A DNA stretch of 64,000 nt from assembly GCF_016743815.1 (NCBI RefSeq), contig NZ_CP061036.1, positions 62,001-126,000 on the forward strand, written 5' to 3'. Both the position numbers and the translations under genes were made by a program. The notes under the pieces were generated by a model. The model was given only the letters and a program-made list of their open reading frames with translations, ran no database searches and was not told the origin of the DNA. Below, one piece after another: positions 10,201-17,837 of this stretch; position 1 is the first letter of the stretch; every line of letters begins with the position of its first letter. The DNA is from Sphingomonas aliaeris (GTDB taxonomy: Bacteria; Pseudomonadota; Alphaproteobacteria; Sphingomonadales; Sphingomonadaceae).

Positions 10201-11513
10201 GCGTACACCACGGTTTCCAGCTGCGAGGAGGACAGGAGGCGGTCCTTGACCGTTCGCTCCGGCAACGCCGGGACGTGGGTGGGGATCGGCGCGGGGATCG
10301 AGCCCATAGCGACCGATTCTACGAGTGCGGTCGGGTGCTCGCCGGCACTGTCGAAGACGATGCGGCTCGGCCGGTATGGCAGATAGACGCCCGTCTGCTC
10401 CGCAAGCGGTGCCGGAGTTTCCAGGACCTGGTACGTCACGGGCGCGACCTCGTTCCGGGCGCGCGCGCGAAAGACGCGAGGCGCGGCTGCGGGCTTCGAT
10501 CGGACGCTTCGGAAGAGGGACACGGCCCCTCCCCTCGCAGCGGCAGGCTTCTCGACCTCGTCCGAAAACTCCAGGCGTTCGGGTACGCTGATCTCGGGGA
10601 GGAGTTCGCGCACGGTCCCTCGCTGGATCGTCACGTTGTTGCTCTGGCCGACCGCTTTGTCGAGAACGTAGAGGCGGACCGCGACGCCGGTGCCGTGCTT
10701 GCCGTATGCGTCGGTGAGGCGGATCGAGGTCCTGACCGTCACCTGCTCCAGCGTGGTCGTCCAAATCTGGCCCATGCGCGCGGAGTTCGTGAACCAGTCG
10801 GGCATGATCGCCGCCACGCGGCCGTTCGGGCGGACGCGCCGGATCGCTGCCTGGAGATGTCGAACCGCGGCAAGCGAGTCCGTACCGTGCCCGATCGAGC
10901 GCGAGAATGGCGGGTTCATGATGATCAGTGTCGGGCGGGTCGACGCTGCCATCGCGCTGCCGATCGTTGCGCCGTCATGAGCCGAGATTGGCGCTTCTGG
11001 AAAGACCGCCTGCAACCGGGCGCGCCGCGCAGGGTCGATCTCGTTGAGCTGGAGGGCCGTGACCGTGGGAAGCTGGGCCACCAGCAAACCGTTGCCAGCG
11101 CTCGGCTCGAGGACGATGTCGGAGGGCATGGGAGCCGCCAGGATCAGGGCGACAGCAGCTAGGTCGAGGGGTGTCGAGAACTGTTGCCACTCGATCTGCT
11201 CCTCGCTTCTCACGGTCTGCGTTGGAAGCCGATCGAGCAGCACTGCAGCTTGCAGCACATCATCATGTGCAACGTGCAAGCGATCTGTACTGCGGTTTCG
11301 CATTGCAAGTGCAAGTGCAAGCTCAAGTACCTCGAAGCTCTCGCGCTGGGTCCAGCGGCCGTCGGCGTCGGAACCGCCGAAGGCGGTCGTCATCGCCTCG
11401 TTGAGCAAGGCGCGCGTGATCTTGTCCTGGCCCTCAAGGCTGGGAACGAGCCGCATCGCCGCAGCGGTGCAACATGACGCACGATCGCGTGCGGCGTCGA
11501 ACAGGTCGTTCAT
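7273..11513 (-). CDS. Strawberry-notch-class methyltransferase-helicase, frameshifted near its 3' end (about 1413 aa if repaired)
   Basis: The N-terminal half carries an adenine-type methyltransferase signature (LEPSAGNG at 135-142, NPPFS at 200-204). The middle carries an SF2 helicase core: GDGTGAGKGR at 475-484 and DEAH at 582-585, then the strawberry-notch helicase C domain. Related proteins include phage DarB-type antirestriction factors. The start (MNDLFDAARD) has CAGGAG 6 bases upstream. At CCCGGGG (7581-7587) the frame breaks; one added base restores a C-terminus ending at 7273, otherwise the protein reads out of frame to 7455. It lies upstream of the ParB-like and ardC genes, forming a DNA-processing and protection block. 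Confidence 0.85.
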
Positions 11514-11561
11514 GGGGATCTCCTGGCTCTGTGGCTGCACGACGCAGCTCACCAGACCAGT

Positions 11562-11583
11562 CCCCCTCCCCTCTATGCTCCGG
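11562..11583 (-). repeat. G-rich motif, copy C
   Basis: On the minus strand it reads GGAGCATAGAGGGGAGGGGG. The TAG in it is the stop codon of the primase gene, so the motif overlaps the end of one gene and the leader of the next (strawberry-notch). Confidence 0.45.
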
Positions 11584-12409
11584 TTCTGACGTCGGCCCAG
11601 TCGCCGAATTGCCTCGGAGGCGGCATTCGCCGGAGATCCAAGCCACGCGGACGGTAAGCTGCCCACGCTTTCCGACGGGCGCGTCTTCCCTCGGGATCGT
11701 TGTCTTCGGCGAAGATCAACGTCCTGACTGAGTCCGGGATGTGGACGCGGTCAAGCCTCGCGGCGCCAAGCGTCGCCCAGCACGGGATGCCGTTATGCTG
11801 GGTGAACATAGCTGCCGTCTCGAAACCCTCAGCAAGCGCCAGCGTGTCCGTCACGCGCATGCCCTGCCAGCTCGCGCCAGCCGGGGTCCCCAGCATCACC
11901 TTCTCGAGATAGCCTCCGTGTTCGAGGTCGAGGAAGACCCGCTGAACGGCGCGCAGGGCTAGACCTTCTCTGGCGGCGACTATCAGCGCAGGGAGGAACC
12001 GGGTGGTAGGCTTCGGTCCCCAAGGGCATCGGGGGTGAAACCGGAGGTCATCGAACCCGTCGCGGATCCCGCGCTGCCTCAAGTACACCTCCGCAGGCGT
12101 GCTGGCGACCGGGACGGCCTCGCTCCAAAGCCGCTCGACATTCGGCTGTCGGCCGTGCGGTGCCGCCTTTGGCGGCTCGTAACGCTGGCCGGGCCTCAGC
12201 CGGGAGATCTCTCTCAGCACGTCGTCCGCGTCGCAGCCTGCGAAGCAGTGAACGAGGATCCCTTCATGGCCCTGCCGGACCGAGAGGCTCGGCGTCTTGT
12301 CCTGGTGGGCCGGGCAGCGGCACATCGCGAGGTAGCCGCGCCAGGTGCCGCCTAGGGCGCCTACGATATCGACCATCTGCTGCGCGGGTTTAAGGGCGAC
12401 TAGAGTCAT
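11573..12409 (-). CDS. CHC2 zinc-finger / Toprim primase-like protein, 278 aa
   Basis: The zinc-binding ligands are visible at C30, C32, H35, C55 and C59 (CRCPAHQDKTPSLSV then VHCFAGC). They are followed by a Toprim domain with LAEGFETA (acidic motif) and FAEDNDPEG near the C-terminus. Such proteins prime plasmid DNA after conjugation or assist replication. The start is set by AAAGGA about 7 bases upstream; the frame opens 24 bases earlier without a better site. The gene follows the parA/ribbon-helix-helix pair on the same strand. Confidence 0.85.
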   Translation of the reverse strand: MTLVALKPAQQMVDIVGALGGTWRGYLAMCRCPAHQDKTPSLSVRQGHEGILVHCFAGCDADDVLREISRLRPGQRYEPPKAAPHGRQPNVERLWSEAVPVASTPAEVYLRQRGIRDGFDDLRFHPRCPWGPKPTTRFLPALIVAAREGLALRAVQRVFLDLEHGGYLEKVMLGTPAGASWQGMRVTDTLALAEGFETAAMFTQHNGIPCWATLGAARLDRVHIPDSVRTLIFAEDNDPEGRRARRKAWAAYRPRGLDLRRMPPPRQFGDWADVRTGA

Positions 12410-12436
12410 GGTGCATCCTTTCTCATGATGCACTCG

Positions 12437-12460
12437 CCCCCTTCCCTCCTACTCCTTAGC
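12437..12460 (-). repeat. G-rich motif, copy D
   Basis: On the minus strand GGAGTAGGAGGGAAGGGGG. It contains the TAG stop of the ribbon-helix-helix gene and precedes the primase gene. It is closest to copy B (CCCCCTTCCCT shared on the plus strand). Confidence 0.45.
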
Positions 12461-12763
12461 GCTTTCAGCCAGCGCCAGAAGTCGGTCGAGCGCGTCCGGG
12501 TAGGAGAGCTGCTCGCGGTCGCAATAGTCGTTGAAGCGGGTGTAGGTGGTGGGGGTGATCCTCATGGTCACCGACTTGCTCTTTGTCTCGCGCACCCTGC
12601 GACGACGCGCCGTTGGCGCGGACTGGTATTCGTCGGGCAACTCCATCGGGGCAGCGCTGGGGCGAGGGGCGGGAGTAGGGCGCATTGCTGAAAGATCGAG
12701 ACCGCTAGCAGCGGGCTCACGAGCGGCGCGGCCGAACTTCTTGGGTTCTGGTGCTTCGCTCAT
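12449..12763 (-). CDS. Ribbon-helix-helix partition partner, 104 aa
   Basis: The N-terminal 60 residues are Pro/Ala rich and disordered. The C-terminal part (about 62-100: SKSVTMRITPTTYTRFNDYC and onward) fits a ribbon-helix-helix DNA-binding fold. It overlaps the 3' end of parA by 4 bases (ATGA). This is the arrangement of type Ib partition cassettes, where a small RHH protein replaces ParB as centromere-binding protein and repressor. The role is inferred from context. Confidence 0.75.
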   Translation of the reverse strand: MSEAPEPKKFGRAAREPAASGLDLSAMRPTPAPRPSAAPMELPDEYQSAPTARRRRVRETKSKSVTMRITPTTYTRFNDYCDREQLSYPDALDRLLALAESAKE

Positions 12764-13437
12764 GCTTTGACCTCGGATGTGATGATGGCAACGATCTCCC
12801 GAAGGAGGCTTTGGACATTCTGGCGAGCGCGCTCGGTCCGCGCGAGGTTATGGGCGTCCAGTTCCTCCAACGTCATTCGGTAGAGAAACATCGCGCGATA
12901 AGCGTCGCCCAGGAACAACTCTGATGAGAAGACCGGTGCCGCCTGGCGCGTCTGCTCCATGATCTCGCGCTCGGCTCGCGAGGTGATGGCGGTCGTGCGC
13001 TGGGTGAACAGGATGCGGTGGGGGAGGGGCCTCTGCCGAGCACGCTCGATGAACTCGAGCCGGTCAAGGAACTCGATCGATCGCTCGAGGTCCGCGGCCG
13101 ACGCACGCTGAGGGATGATGAGCATGTTCGCTTGCAGCGTGGCGTACATCACCTGCTCATTGATTGCCCCTTTCACGTCAAGGATCACGAAGGGGTATTC
13201 CTGCGAGGCGTCGTAAACGGCTGTCTCCAGCTGCTTCTGCGTCATCTTGTGGCCGTCTTCGACCACGATCCCATCCTTCAGCTTCCAGTCCTCGAACCAG
13301 CGATAGAGGGAGAGCTGGGGATCCGTGTCGATGACGTAGACCGTCTGCCCCGCGGACCTGATTTCCGAGGCTAGCGCGAGGGCGGTAGTGGACTTGCCAA
13401 CTCCGCCTTTGATGGATCCCACGAGAATGACAGCCAT
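12760..13437 (-). CDS. parA: ParA-family partition ATPase, 225 aa
   Basis: The deviant Walker A motif KGGVGKST is at 10-17, DTDPQ at 37-41, and the VILDVKG Walker B-like strand near 85-90. The length fits the short ParA class that lacks an N-terminal helix-turn-helix. The ribosome site AAGGG lies just upstream of the ATG. The 170-base region ahead of it carries paired operator- or centromere-like repeats, suggesting autoregulation together with the RHH partner. Confidence 0.9.
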   Translation of the reverse strand: MAVILVGSIKGGVGKSTTALALASEIRSAGQTVYVIDTDPQLSLYRWFEDWKLKDGIVVEDGHKMTQKQLETAVYDASQEYPFVILDVKGAINEQVMYATLQANMLIIPQRASAADLERSIEFLDRLEFIERARQRPLPHRILFTQRTTAITSRAEREIMEQTRQAAPVFSSELFLGDAYRAMFLYRMTLEELDAHNLARTERARQNVQSLLREIVAIITSEVKA

Positions 13438-13608
13438 GACGGTCCCTTTGTACTGCTAACCAGCATTACAGTGCAATGCGCGTTACATGCGTCTTTGCAT
13501 GTGATTGGCGAAGCGAGCTACACCTTGCAAGCACAATCGCACTACACATTGACTTGCGCCGCGCTGTGTAATGCGCTCTGCACTGCAACGGTGTAAAAAT
13601 ATTCCACG
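13438..13608. promoter_or_regulatory. parA upstream region with inverted 22-bp repeats (candidate centromere/operator)
   Basis: Two 22-bp elements, 13466-13487 and 13567-13588 in opposite orientation, agree at about 18 of 22 positions (core CAGTGCA then GCGC and TTACA). Position 13463-13479 is also a near-palindrome (GCATT...AATGC). Between them are further short TTGCA/GCAAT repeats. A possible minus-strand promoter (TTGCAC, 17 bases, GTACAA) overlaps the parA-proximal element. Confidence 0.6.
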
Positions 13609-13644
13609 TTGCCAGGCCTGAAGGCGTGTGGTCCTTTGCTCGCT

Positions 13645-14574
13645 ATGGCGAAGAGGATGATCCTGGGTGCGAAGACGCTGATCGGCGTCGCTGCCGGCGC
13701 AGCGGCGATCACCAGCGCTGCCGCTCAGCAGGTCGAGCTAGTGCCGTTCAGAAGCGTCGGTGACGGTGTCGTGATCGAGGTGGGCAAGAAGCCCGCTGCG
13801 AACGAAATCCCGGCTGCTCTTCCGAGCGAGGCGACGGCGCTCTCGGCGGAGATCCTTGCGCAGGACTTCGCGGGCATGGCGCCGCCTCCGTCGTTCGCGC
13901 CGGCGATCGCCATGGCACCGGTCGAGCGGTCGTCCATCCCAGTGCCCCTGTGGATGCAGACCGGGAAGGTGACGACATCGGGTCTCGCGGCCGCGGCTGC
14001 GGTTGCACCGTATCTCTACAGCCCAGCCCCATGTTCGATTTCACCGTACCGTCCTCGGGGGGACCTGCCCATGTACCTTGAGCAGCGGCGCGCACGCTAT
14101 TACCCGCTGATCTCGGCCGTCGCCTGCGAGGCTGGCGTTCCCGTCGGGCTGTTCGATGCGCTCGTTGCGCAGGAGAGCCAGTACAATCCGCAGATCGTCT
14201 CGCCTAAGGGTGCGGTGGGTCTTACGCAGCTGATGCCGGGCACCGCGGCTTACCTGGGCGTGTTCAACTCGCGCGATCCGCTGCAGAACCTGAGGGGAGG
14301 GGCCCGCTACCTTCGCGAGCATTTGGACGAGTTCAAGAGGGTGGACTTGGCGCTCGCGGCCTACAACGCAGGACCGGGCCGGGTTCGTCTCAACGGCCGT
14401 ATCCCACCGTTCCGCGAGACGATCGGCTACGTCTCGGCGATCACGCGGGGCTGGAGTGCAAGCGCGTTTAAAACCGCGACGATTCAGACCGCCGCGCTGT
14501 CGACCAACCTGCCGACATTCCGCGGTGCCCAGCTATTCAACTACACGTCGACGAGCGTCGCGAACCCAAGGTAA
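13645..14574 (+). CDS. Lytic transglycosylase (VirB1/SLT type), 309 aa
   Basis: An N-terminal hydrophobic segment (about 6-27) ending in Ala-rich cleavage-like sequence suggests export. The C-terminal SLT domain has the catalytic glutamate E177 in AQESQYNP, then SPKGAVGLTQLMPGT and AAYNAGPGRV. These enzymes open peptidoglycan locally for conjugation machinery. No type IV secretion genes occur in this window, so its partners must lie elsewhere. The start is uncertain: the ATG at 13645 has a poor ribosome site, and a TTG at 13609 is also in frame. The 3' end overlaps the convergent small membrane-protein gene by 34 bases. Confidence 0.85.
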   Translation: MAKRMILGAKTLIGVAAGAAAITSAAAQQVELVPFRSVGDGVVIEVGKKPAANEIPAALPSEATALSAEILAQDFAGMAPPPSFAPAIAMAPVERSSIPVPLWMQTGKVTTSGLAAAAAVAPYLYSPAPCSISPYRPRGDLPMYLEQRRARYYPLISAVACEAGVPVGLFDALVAQESQYNPQIVSPKGAVGLTQLMPGTAAYLGVFNSRDPLQNLRGGARYLREHLDEFKRVDLALAAYNAGPGRVRLNGRIPPFRETIGYVSAITRGWSASAFKTATIQTAALSTNLPTFRGAQLFNYTSTSVANPR

Positions 14575-14816
14575 TTGGCGTAGAGCATGGCGATCGCGAG
14601 TATCGCCGGCACGCCGAGCAGGTAGTTGAGTTGCCAACGAACCCAAACGCGCGGAGCCGCGAGAACCTTGTCCATCACCGTGGTCGTGGACAGCGTCCTG
14701 CTTCCCGAGCGATAGTCGTGGACCGTCTTGATCACCGCGATGATCGCGCACAACGCGACAAGCAGTCCAACTGCGGCGTAAAGCGAGATCCACGCGTCGA
14801 GTTTCGCTTGCGGCAT
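14541..14816 (-). CDS. Small membrane protein, 91 aa
   Basis: Two hydrophobic segments (about 10-30 and 62-85) flank a basic, Ser/Thr-rich loop. The family is not recognised. Its 3' end overlaps the end of the lytic transglycosylase gene on the other strand. The hydrophobic pattern supports it being real. Confidence 0.55.
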   Translation of the reverse strand: MPQAKLDAWISLYAAVGLLVALCAIIAVIKTVHDYRSGSRTLSTTTVMDKVLAAPRVWVRWQLNYLLGVPAILAIAMLYANYLGFATLVDV

Positions 14817-14883
14817 AAAGGCTTCTTACAGCGAAGAGACTTCCGACGCCTTAACGGAGCGCTTTGGAGATTAGTTGCCAGGG

Positions 14884-14910
14884 CAGCTAAGAGGGCAGGG
14901 GAGGGGCTAA
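14884..14910 (+). repeat. G-rich motif, copy E
   Basis: GCTAAGAGGGCAGGGGAGGGG followed by CTAAGC, just past the repA stop codon and in the opposite orientation to copies A-D. It shares the GCTAAG start seen in copy D. The similarity is partial. Confidence 0.35.
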
Positions 14911-15800
14911 GCTGCAGCGTGCATTGGGGCTGCAACAGACTTTTGCTTCGGTCGCATCCTCACGCTGGTGGTCACCGACTTTCGCCGGCGTCCGATCGAG
15001 TCGGTATATTCTCCGGTTACCGTCTCGACCAGATCGACGTCATACTCCGGGAGTCGGTTCTCGCCCTCGATGGTCTTCACAAGTTGTTTCAGCCGTTTCA
15101 TCGGTCCCATCGAGCCGATCTTTCGGTGCAGATCCTCCAGCGTGATCTCGATTGGCCCGTTCTCACAATAACAGTGAGCGATTTCGTACATCCGTCGCTC
15201 AATAGCGCCGAGTCGAAAGTAGTCGTGATGATAATGGTAGATACGCTGATCTCGCTTGATCGCACGATACAGCCAATTGCACGGGCGAACCCGGACGTAC
15301 CGGAGCAGTTCGTCCCCGTTGGCCATCTTCTCGTATTCGACTTGAGCTTCAGAAAGCCAAGAGAACCAGCCCCGATCGATCTTCGATCCGGTCTCGATAT
15401 TCGTTTTGATCTGCGTACCCTGGAGACGCTCTAATGCCTCGGCAAACCGCCGATAATCCCGGATCGACGGACGCTCCACGCCCGTAATACGAAAGAAGTC
15501 ATGTGCCGCAAACGTGACGTCCTCGTCGGCGACCTGCCCATCGGCGATTGCCTGCGCCACCAGCGAGGCGACGTAGAGCAGGATTTCCTTGTCCCACATC
15601 GTCGCGACACCGGTCGCACTCGGGCGGATCTGGATCGTGACCTGATCATGCCGGTACTCGATCGGCTCAAGGTGGGCATTCTTCGATAAGACGAAGAAAG
15701 GAAAATCCATGATGCTCCGCTCACCACGGACCTTGCCATGGAGAGGGCTGTCCATGTCGAACAGCGAAATTTGCCGCGGTAGGGCGGGGGACTTAGCCAT
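14907..15800 (-). CDS. repA: RepA replication initiator (RPA family), 297 aa
   Basis: This protein matches the RPA-type plasmid initiator. It has LFDMDSPLHGKVRGERSIMDFPFFVLSK at the N-terminus, a winged-helix-like core with VTFAAHDFFRITG (about 92-105), and YFRLGAIERRMYEIAHCYC (about 193-211) in the second DNA-binding domain. The upstream gap to repC contains two inverted iterons, consistent with RepA binding and autoregulation. The gene is complete. Its neighbour repC is a second, unrelated initiator. Confidence 0.9.
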   Translation of the reverse strand: MAKSPALPRQISLFDMDSPLHGKVRGERSIMDFPFFVLSKNAHLEPIEYRHDQVTIQIRPSATGVATMWDKEILLYVASLVAQAIADGQVADEDVTFAAHDFFRITGVERPSIRDYRRFAEALERLQGTQIKTNIETGSKIDRGWFSWLSEAQVEYEKMANGDELLRYVRVRPCNWLYRAIKRDQRIYHYHHDYFRLGAIERRMYEIAHCYCENGPIEITLEDLHRKIGSMGPMKRLKQLVKTIEGENRLPEYDVDLVETVTGEYTDSIGRRRKSVTTSVRMRPKQKSVAAPMHAAA

Positions 15801-15864
15801 CAGCGCTCCATTCCGAAAACCCGCCTGAGGATAGCATCATCGAGCGCTGGATCACCCCCGTCCC

Positions 15865-15980
15865 GACATACGGTAACTGAAAGCACGAGGATTCGCGCCT
15901 GTTAGCGTGAGCAAATGGGCGTTTACCATCGCAAAACGTGTGAGCAGGGCAGGGGGCTCGTGCTTTCAGTTACCCTATCC
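15865..15980. repeat. Two inverted iterons upstream of repA
   Basis: Copies of the iteron with core CTCGTGCTTTCAGTTACC lie at 15865-15890 (minus orientation) and 15957-15980 (plus orientation). They bracket about 66 bases that must contain the repA promoter. They match the four copies at 17618-17797. Confidence 0.8.
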
Positions 15981-15984
15981 TCCC

Positions 15985-17337
15985 TCACAGGAACTGCGGC
16001 GACCTGCCGGTACGGGCCAGTTTGAGCGCAGCGGACGCAAGCTGACCAATCGAACGTGGCTCTGAACCGGTGGAGAGTGAACGCATGGCCTCGGTCCGCG
16101 CATTGTCCTTCAGGCCATGGAACGTCCGACCAAGGTTCAAAAGACCCGACGCAGCGTGCTTGTTCATGCCACGGAGGTAAGCGCCCGGACGCTCAACGTC
16201 TCCACGAAGGTGCTTGTGGGCCGTCGCCAACACGGAAGCTGCCGCGCCCTTTTGCCCCATAAGCCGACATGCTTCGTGCCAGACATTACGGTGAATTGCC
16301 GTCTGGTCGACGAGCCGCTCGGCCGTACCGATTAGCGCGCCCCATGTTGGCCGTTGCGTGTTGGTCAAGATAAACTCGGGCACCACAGACGCGATGAACT
16401 CGGGATCGACGCCGTGCTTGGCCAGGTCTGCCTCGACCTCCGTTTGCGGTTGTTCGTCACGGACGTCGTACCCGGCCTTGCTACTTCTTTCCGGATAGCC
16501 ACTACTGTATTCTGCTTTAGCAGTATCGGGTTGTTTTGTAGTTGTAATGACGGTGTCGTCGAGGACGCCCGAGGGCGAACTTTTTTCGTGAATCTGAGAA
16601 GGTTTCAACATCTCAAATGCTGCCGTGGCGCTCTTGCCAAGCTCATCAGCACGACTCTCCATCTGCTCAACGCAGGCAGAAAGGAGGGTTTCATCGCGAA
16701 CCTGACGCATCTGCCGAGTTGCGAGCTGCGCGATCTCGACCGCAGTCCATGCATCGATCCCCTCGATCGCCTCATCCTCCACCAACTGGGCCAAGCTGCG
16801 GATCCGACGACGAGCGGCCGTCAGCCGTTTACGCAGGACCTCGATCCGCAAATCGGAGGCGCTTCCTTCGTTCGCAGTCTCGACAAACTCCAGGTACCGG
16901 GCTCCAAGCGGGCTGAGATCGATCCCGTAGGCGTAGATCAGGCGGCCGTCTTTACCACGGGCGCCGATCCGGTTGCCGTTCGCACTGTCACGGTGCGTCA
17001 GTAGGCCGTAGCGGGCTGCACTGGTCAGCATCTTCTGCAGCTGCCGGACTCCGATGCCGAGCTTCTGGGTCAGCTTTTCGTTAGAGGGGAAGACAATTGG
17101 ACGCTGTCCATCGGACCAGTCGATCGGCCGGGACCAGCTCATGAGCGTATCGATGGCATGGACGAGGCGAGGGGGGATACCAAGATAGGGCGCCGCGCGC
17201 TTGAACATGGTGAGGACTTGGCGGTGGCTGACGTCCTCGGGAAGACCATTGAAAGCCTGAGCAAGCTGGTTGGTGGCGGCGGTGCGCGCATCTATCCGCC
17301 GGTGACCGGCGCCTGGAGCATAGACATAGGTGCTCAT
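15985..17337 (-). CDS. repC: RepC-like replication initiator, 450 aa
   Basis: The N-terminal domain (about 10-170) has the RepC features RHRQVLTMFKRAAPYLGIPP-like segment, RPIVFPSNEKLTQKLGIGVRQLQ and AARYGLLTHRDSANGNR. The C-terminal domain (about 325-425) matches the RP-C C-terminal region (RPTWGALIGTAERL; WHEACRLMG). Normally repC follows repA and repB of a repABC operon, but here no ParA/ParB pair precedes it. The gene lies between two iteron clusters. A terminator-bearing antisense element in its leader suggests ctRNA control. Confidence 0.88.
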   Translation of the reverse strand: MSTYVYAPGAGHRRIDARTAATNQLAQAFNGLPEDVSHRQVLTMFKRAAPYLGIPPRLVHAIDTLMSWSRPIDWSDGQRPIVFPSNEKLTQKLGIGVRQLQKMLTSAARYGLLTHRDSANGNRIGARGKDGRLIYAYGIDLSPLGARYLEFVETANEGSASDLRIEVLRKRLTAARRRIRSLAQLVEDEAIEGIDAWTAVEIAQLATRQMRQVRDETLLSACVEQMESRADELGKSATAAFEMLKPSQIHEKSSPSGVLDDTVITTTKQPDTAKAEYSSGYPERSSKAGYDVRDEQPQTEVEADLAKHGVDPEFIASVVPEFILTNTQRPTWGALIGTAERLVDQTAIHRNVWHEACRLMGQKGAAASVLATAHKHLRGDVERPGAYLRGMNKHAASGLLNLGRTFHGLKDNARTEAMRSLSTGSEPRSIGQLASAALKLARTGRSPQFL

Positions 17338-17424
17338 TCGGAAAATCCCCTTTGGATTCCCGTGCGGACGCAGAAGTCCGTGGCGCTCAGAGCGCTTTCT
17401 TCTTGCTGCGTGTTCGGAGCTCGA

Positions 17425-17490
17425 TTAGGGGATCGTTGTCACACGGCCTCTCCGAGGTTCCGAAAAGCCCGGCCTAGTGCCGGGTTTTTC
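17425..17490 (+). ncRNA. Candidate antisense (ctRNA-like) RNA in the repC leader
   Basis: The region opposite the repC leader carries a small stem (CCTC/GAGG near 17454-17465) and then a rho-independent terminator on the plus strand. A TTGCTG box about 17 bases ahead of TAGGGG could be a promoter, though the -10 is poor. repABC plasmids encode a short antisense RNA here; the assignment rests on position and terminator, and the 5' end is a guess. Confidence 0.4.
17463..17490 (+). terminator. Rho-independent terminator
   Basis: CCCGGC pairs with GCCGGG across a 5-base loop (17468-17484), followed by TTTTTCTTT. It reads away from repC. A smaller hairpin followed by TTTCTTCTT sits at 17383-17404. 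Confidence 0.75.
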
Positions 17491-17617
17491 TTTCTGCACG
17501 GCATTCCCTTGTTCTGGTTTCTCGCCGTCGCTCGGCGACGAGGTCGCGCCTCGGACACCCGAGGCTTGCGACTTTCACAAGGTAAACGGCAGTTGCTTCG
17601 AGAGTCGCGTCTCGTGG

Positions 17618-17797
17618 CTCGTGCTATCTGTTACCGTGTCCTGGAAATCCTCGTGCTTTCAGTTTCCCTATGCGTCGTTCGGGGTCACACGGAGTGGCGC
17701 TAGGGGATACGGTAACTGATAGCACGTGTCCGTCTGAGCCTCGATCATCCTTTTCCGCCGTAGTGGCAGCGCCTCGTGCTTTCAGTTACCCTATGTC
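17618..17797. repeat. Iteron cluster, four copies (candidate oriV)
   Basis: Copies lie at 17618-17641, 17649-17673, 17704-17728 (inverted) and 17772-17797, all variants of CTCGTGCTWTCWGTTWCC followed by STAT. Together with the two copies at 15865-15980 they make six. The region has no gene from 17338 to 17837 and is the best candidate for the vegetative origin. Confidence 0.8.
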
Positions 17798-17837
17798 TGA
17801 AAGGGGCGTGCGAGCGCAGCTGGGCGAACGATCTCTG

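Noticed and set aside
9759..11162. 467-codon plus-strand open frame
   Set aside because: It lies opposite the strawberry-notch gene, which has clear methyltransferase and helicase motifs in the other strand.
11230..11330. Cluster of TTGCA/GCAAG words resembling the parA upstream repeats
   Set aside because: It is inside the coding start of the strawberry-notch gene and the words do not form the 22-bp element.
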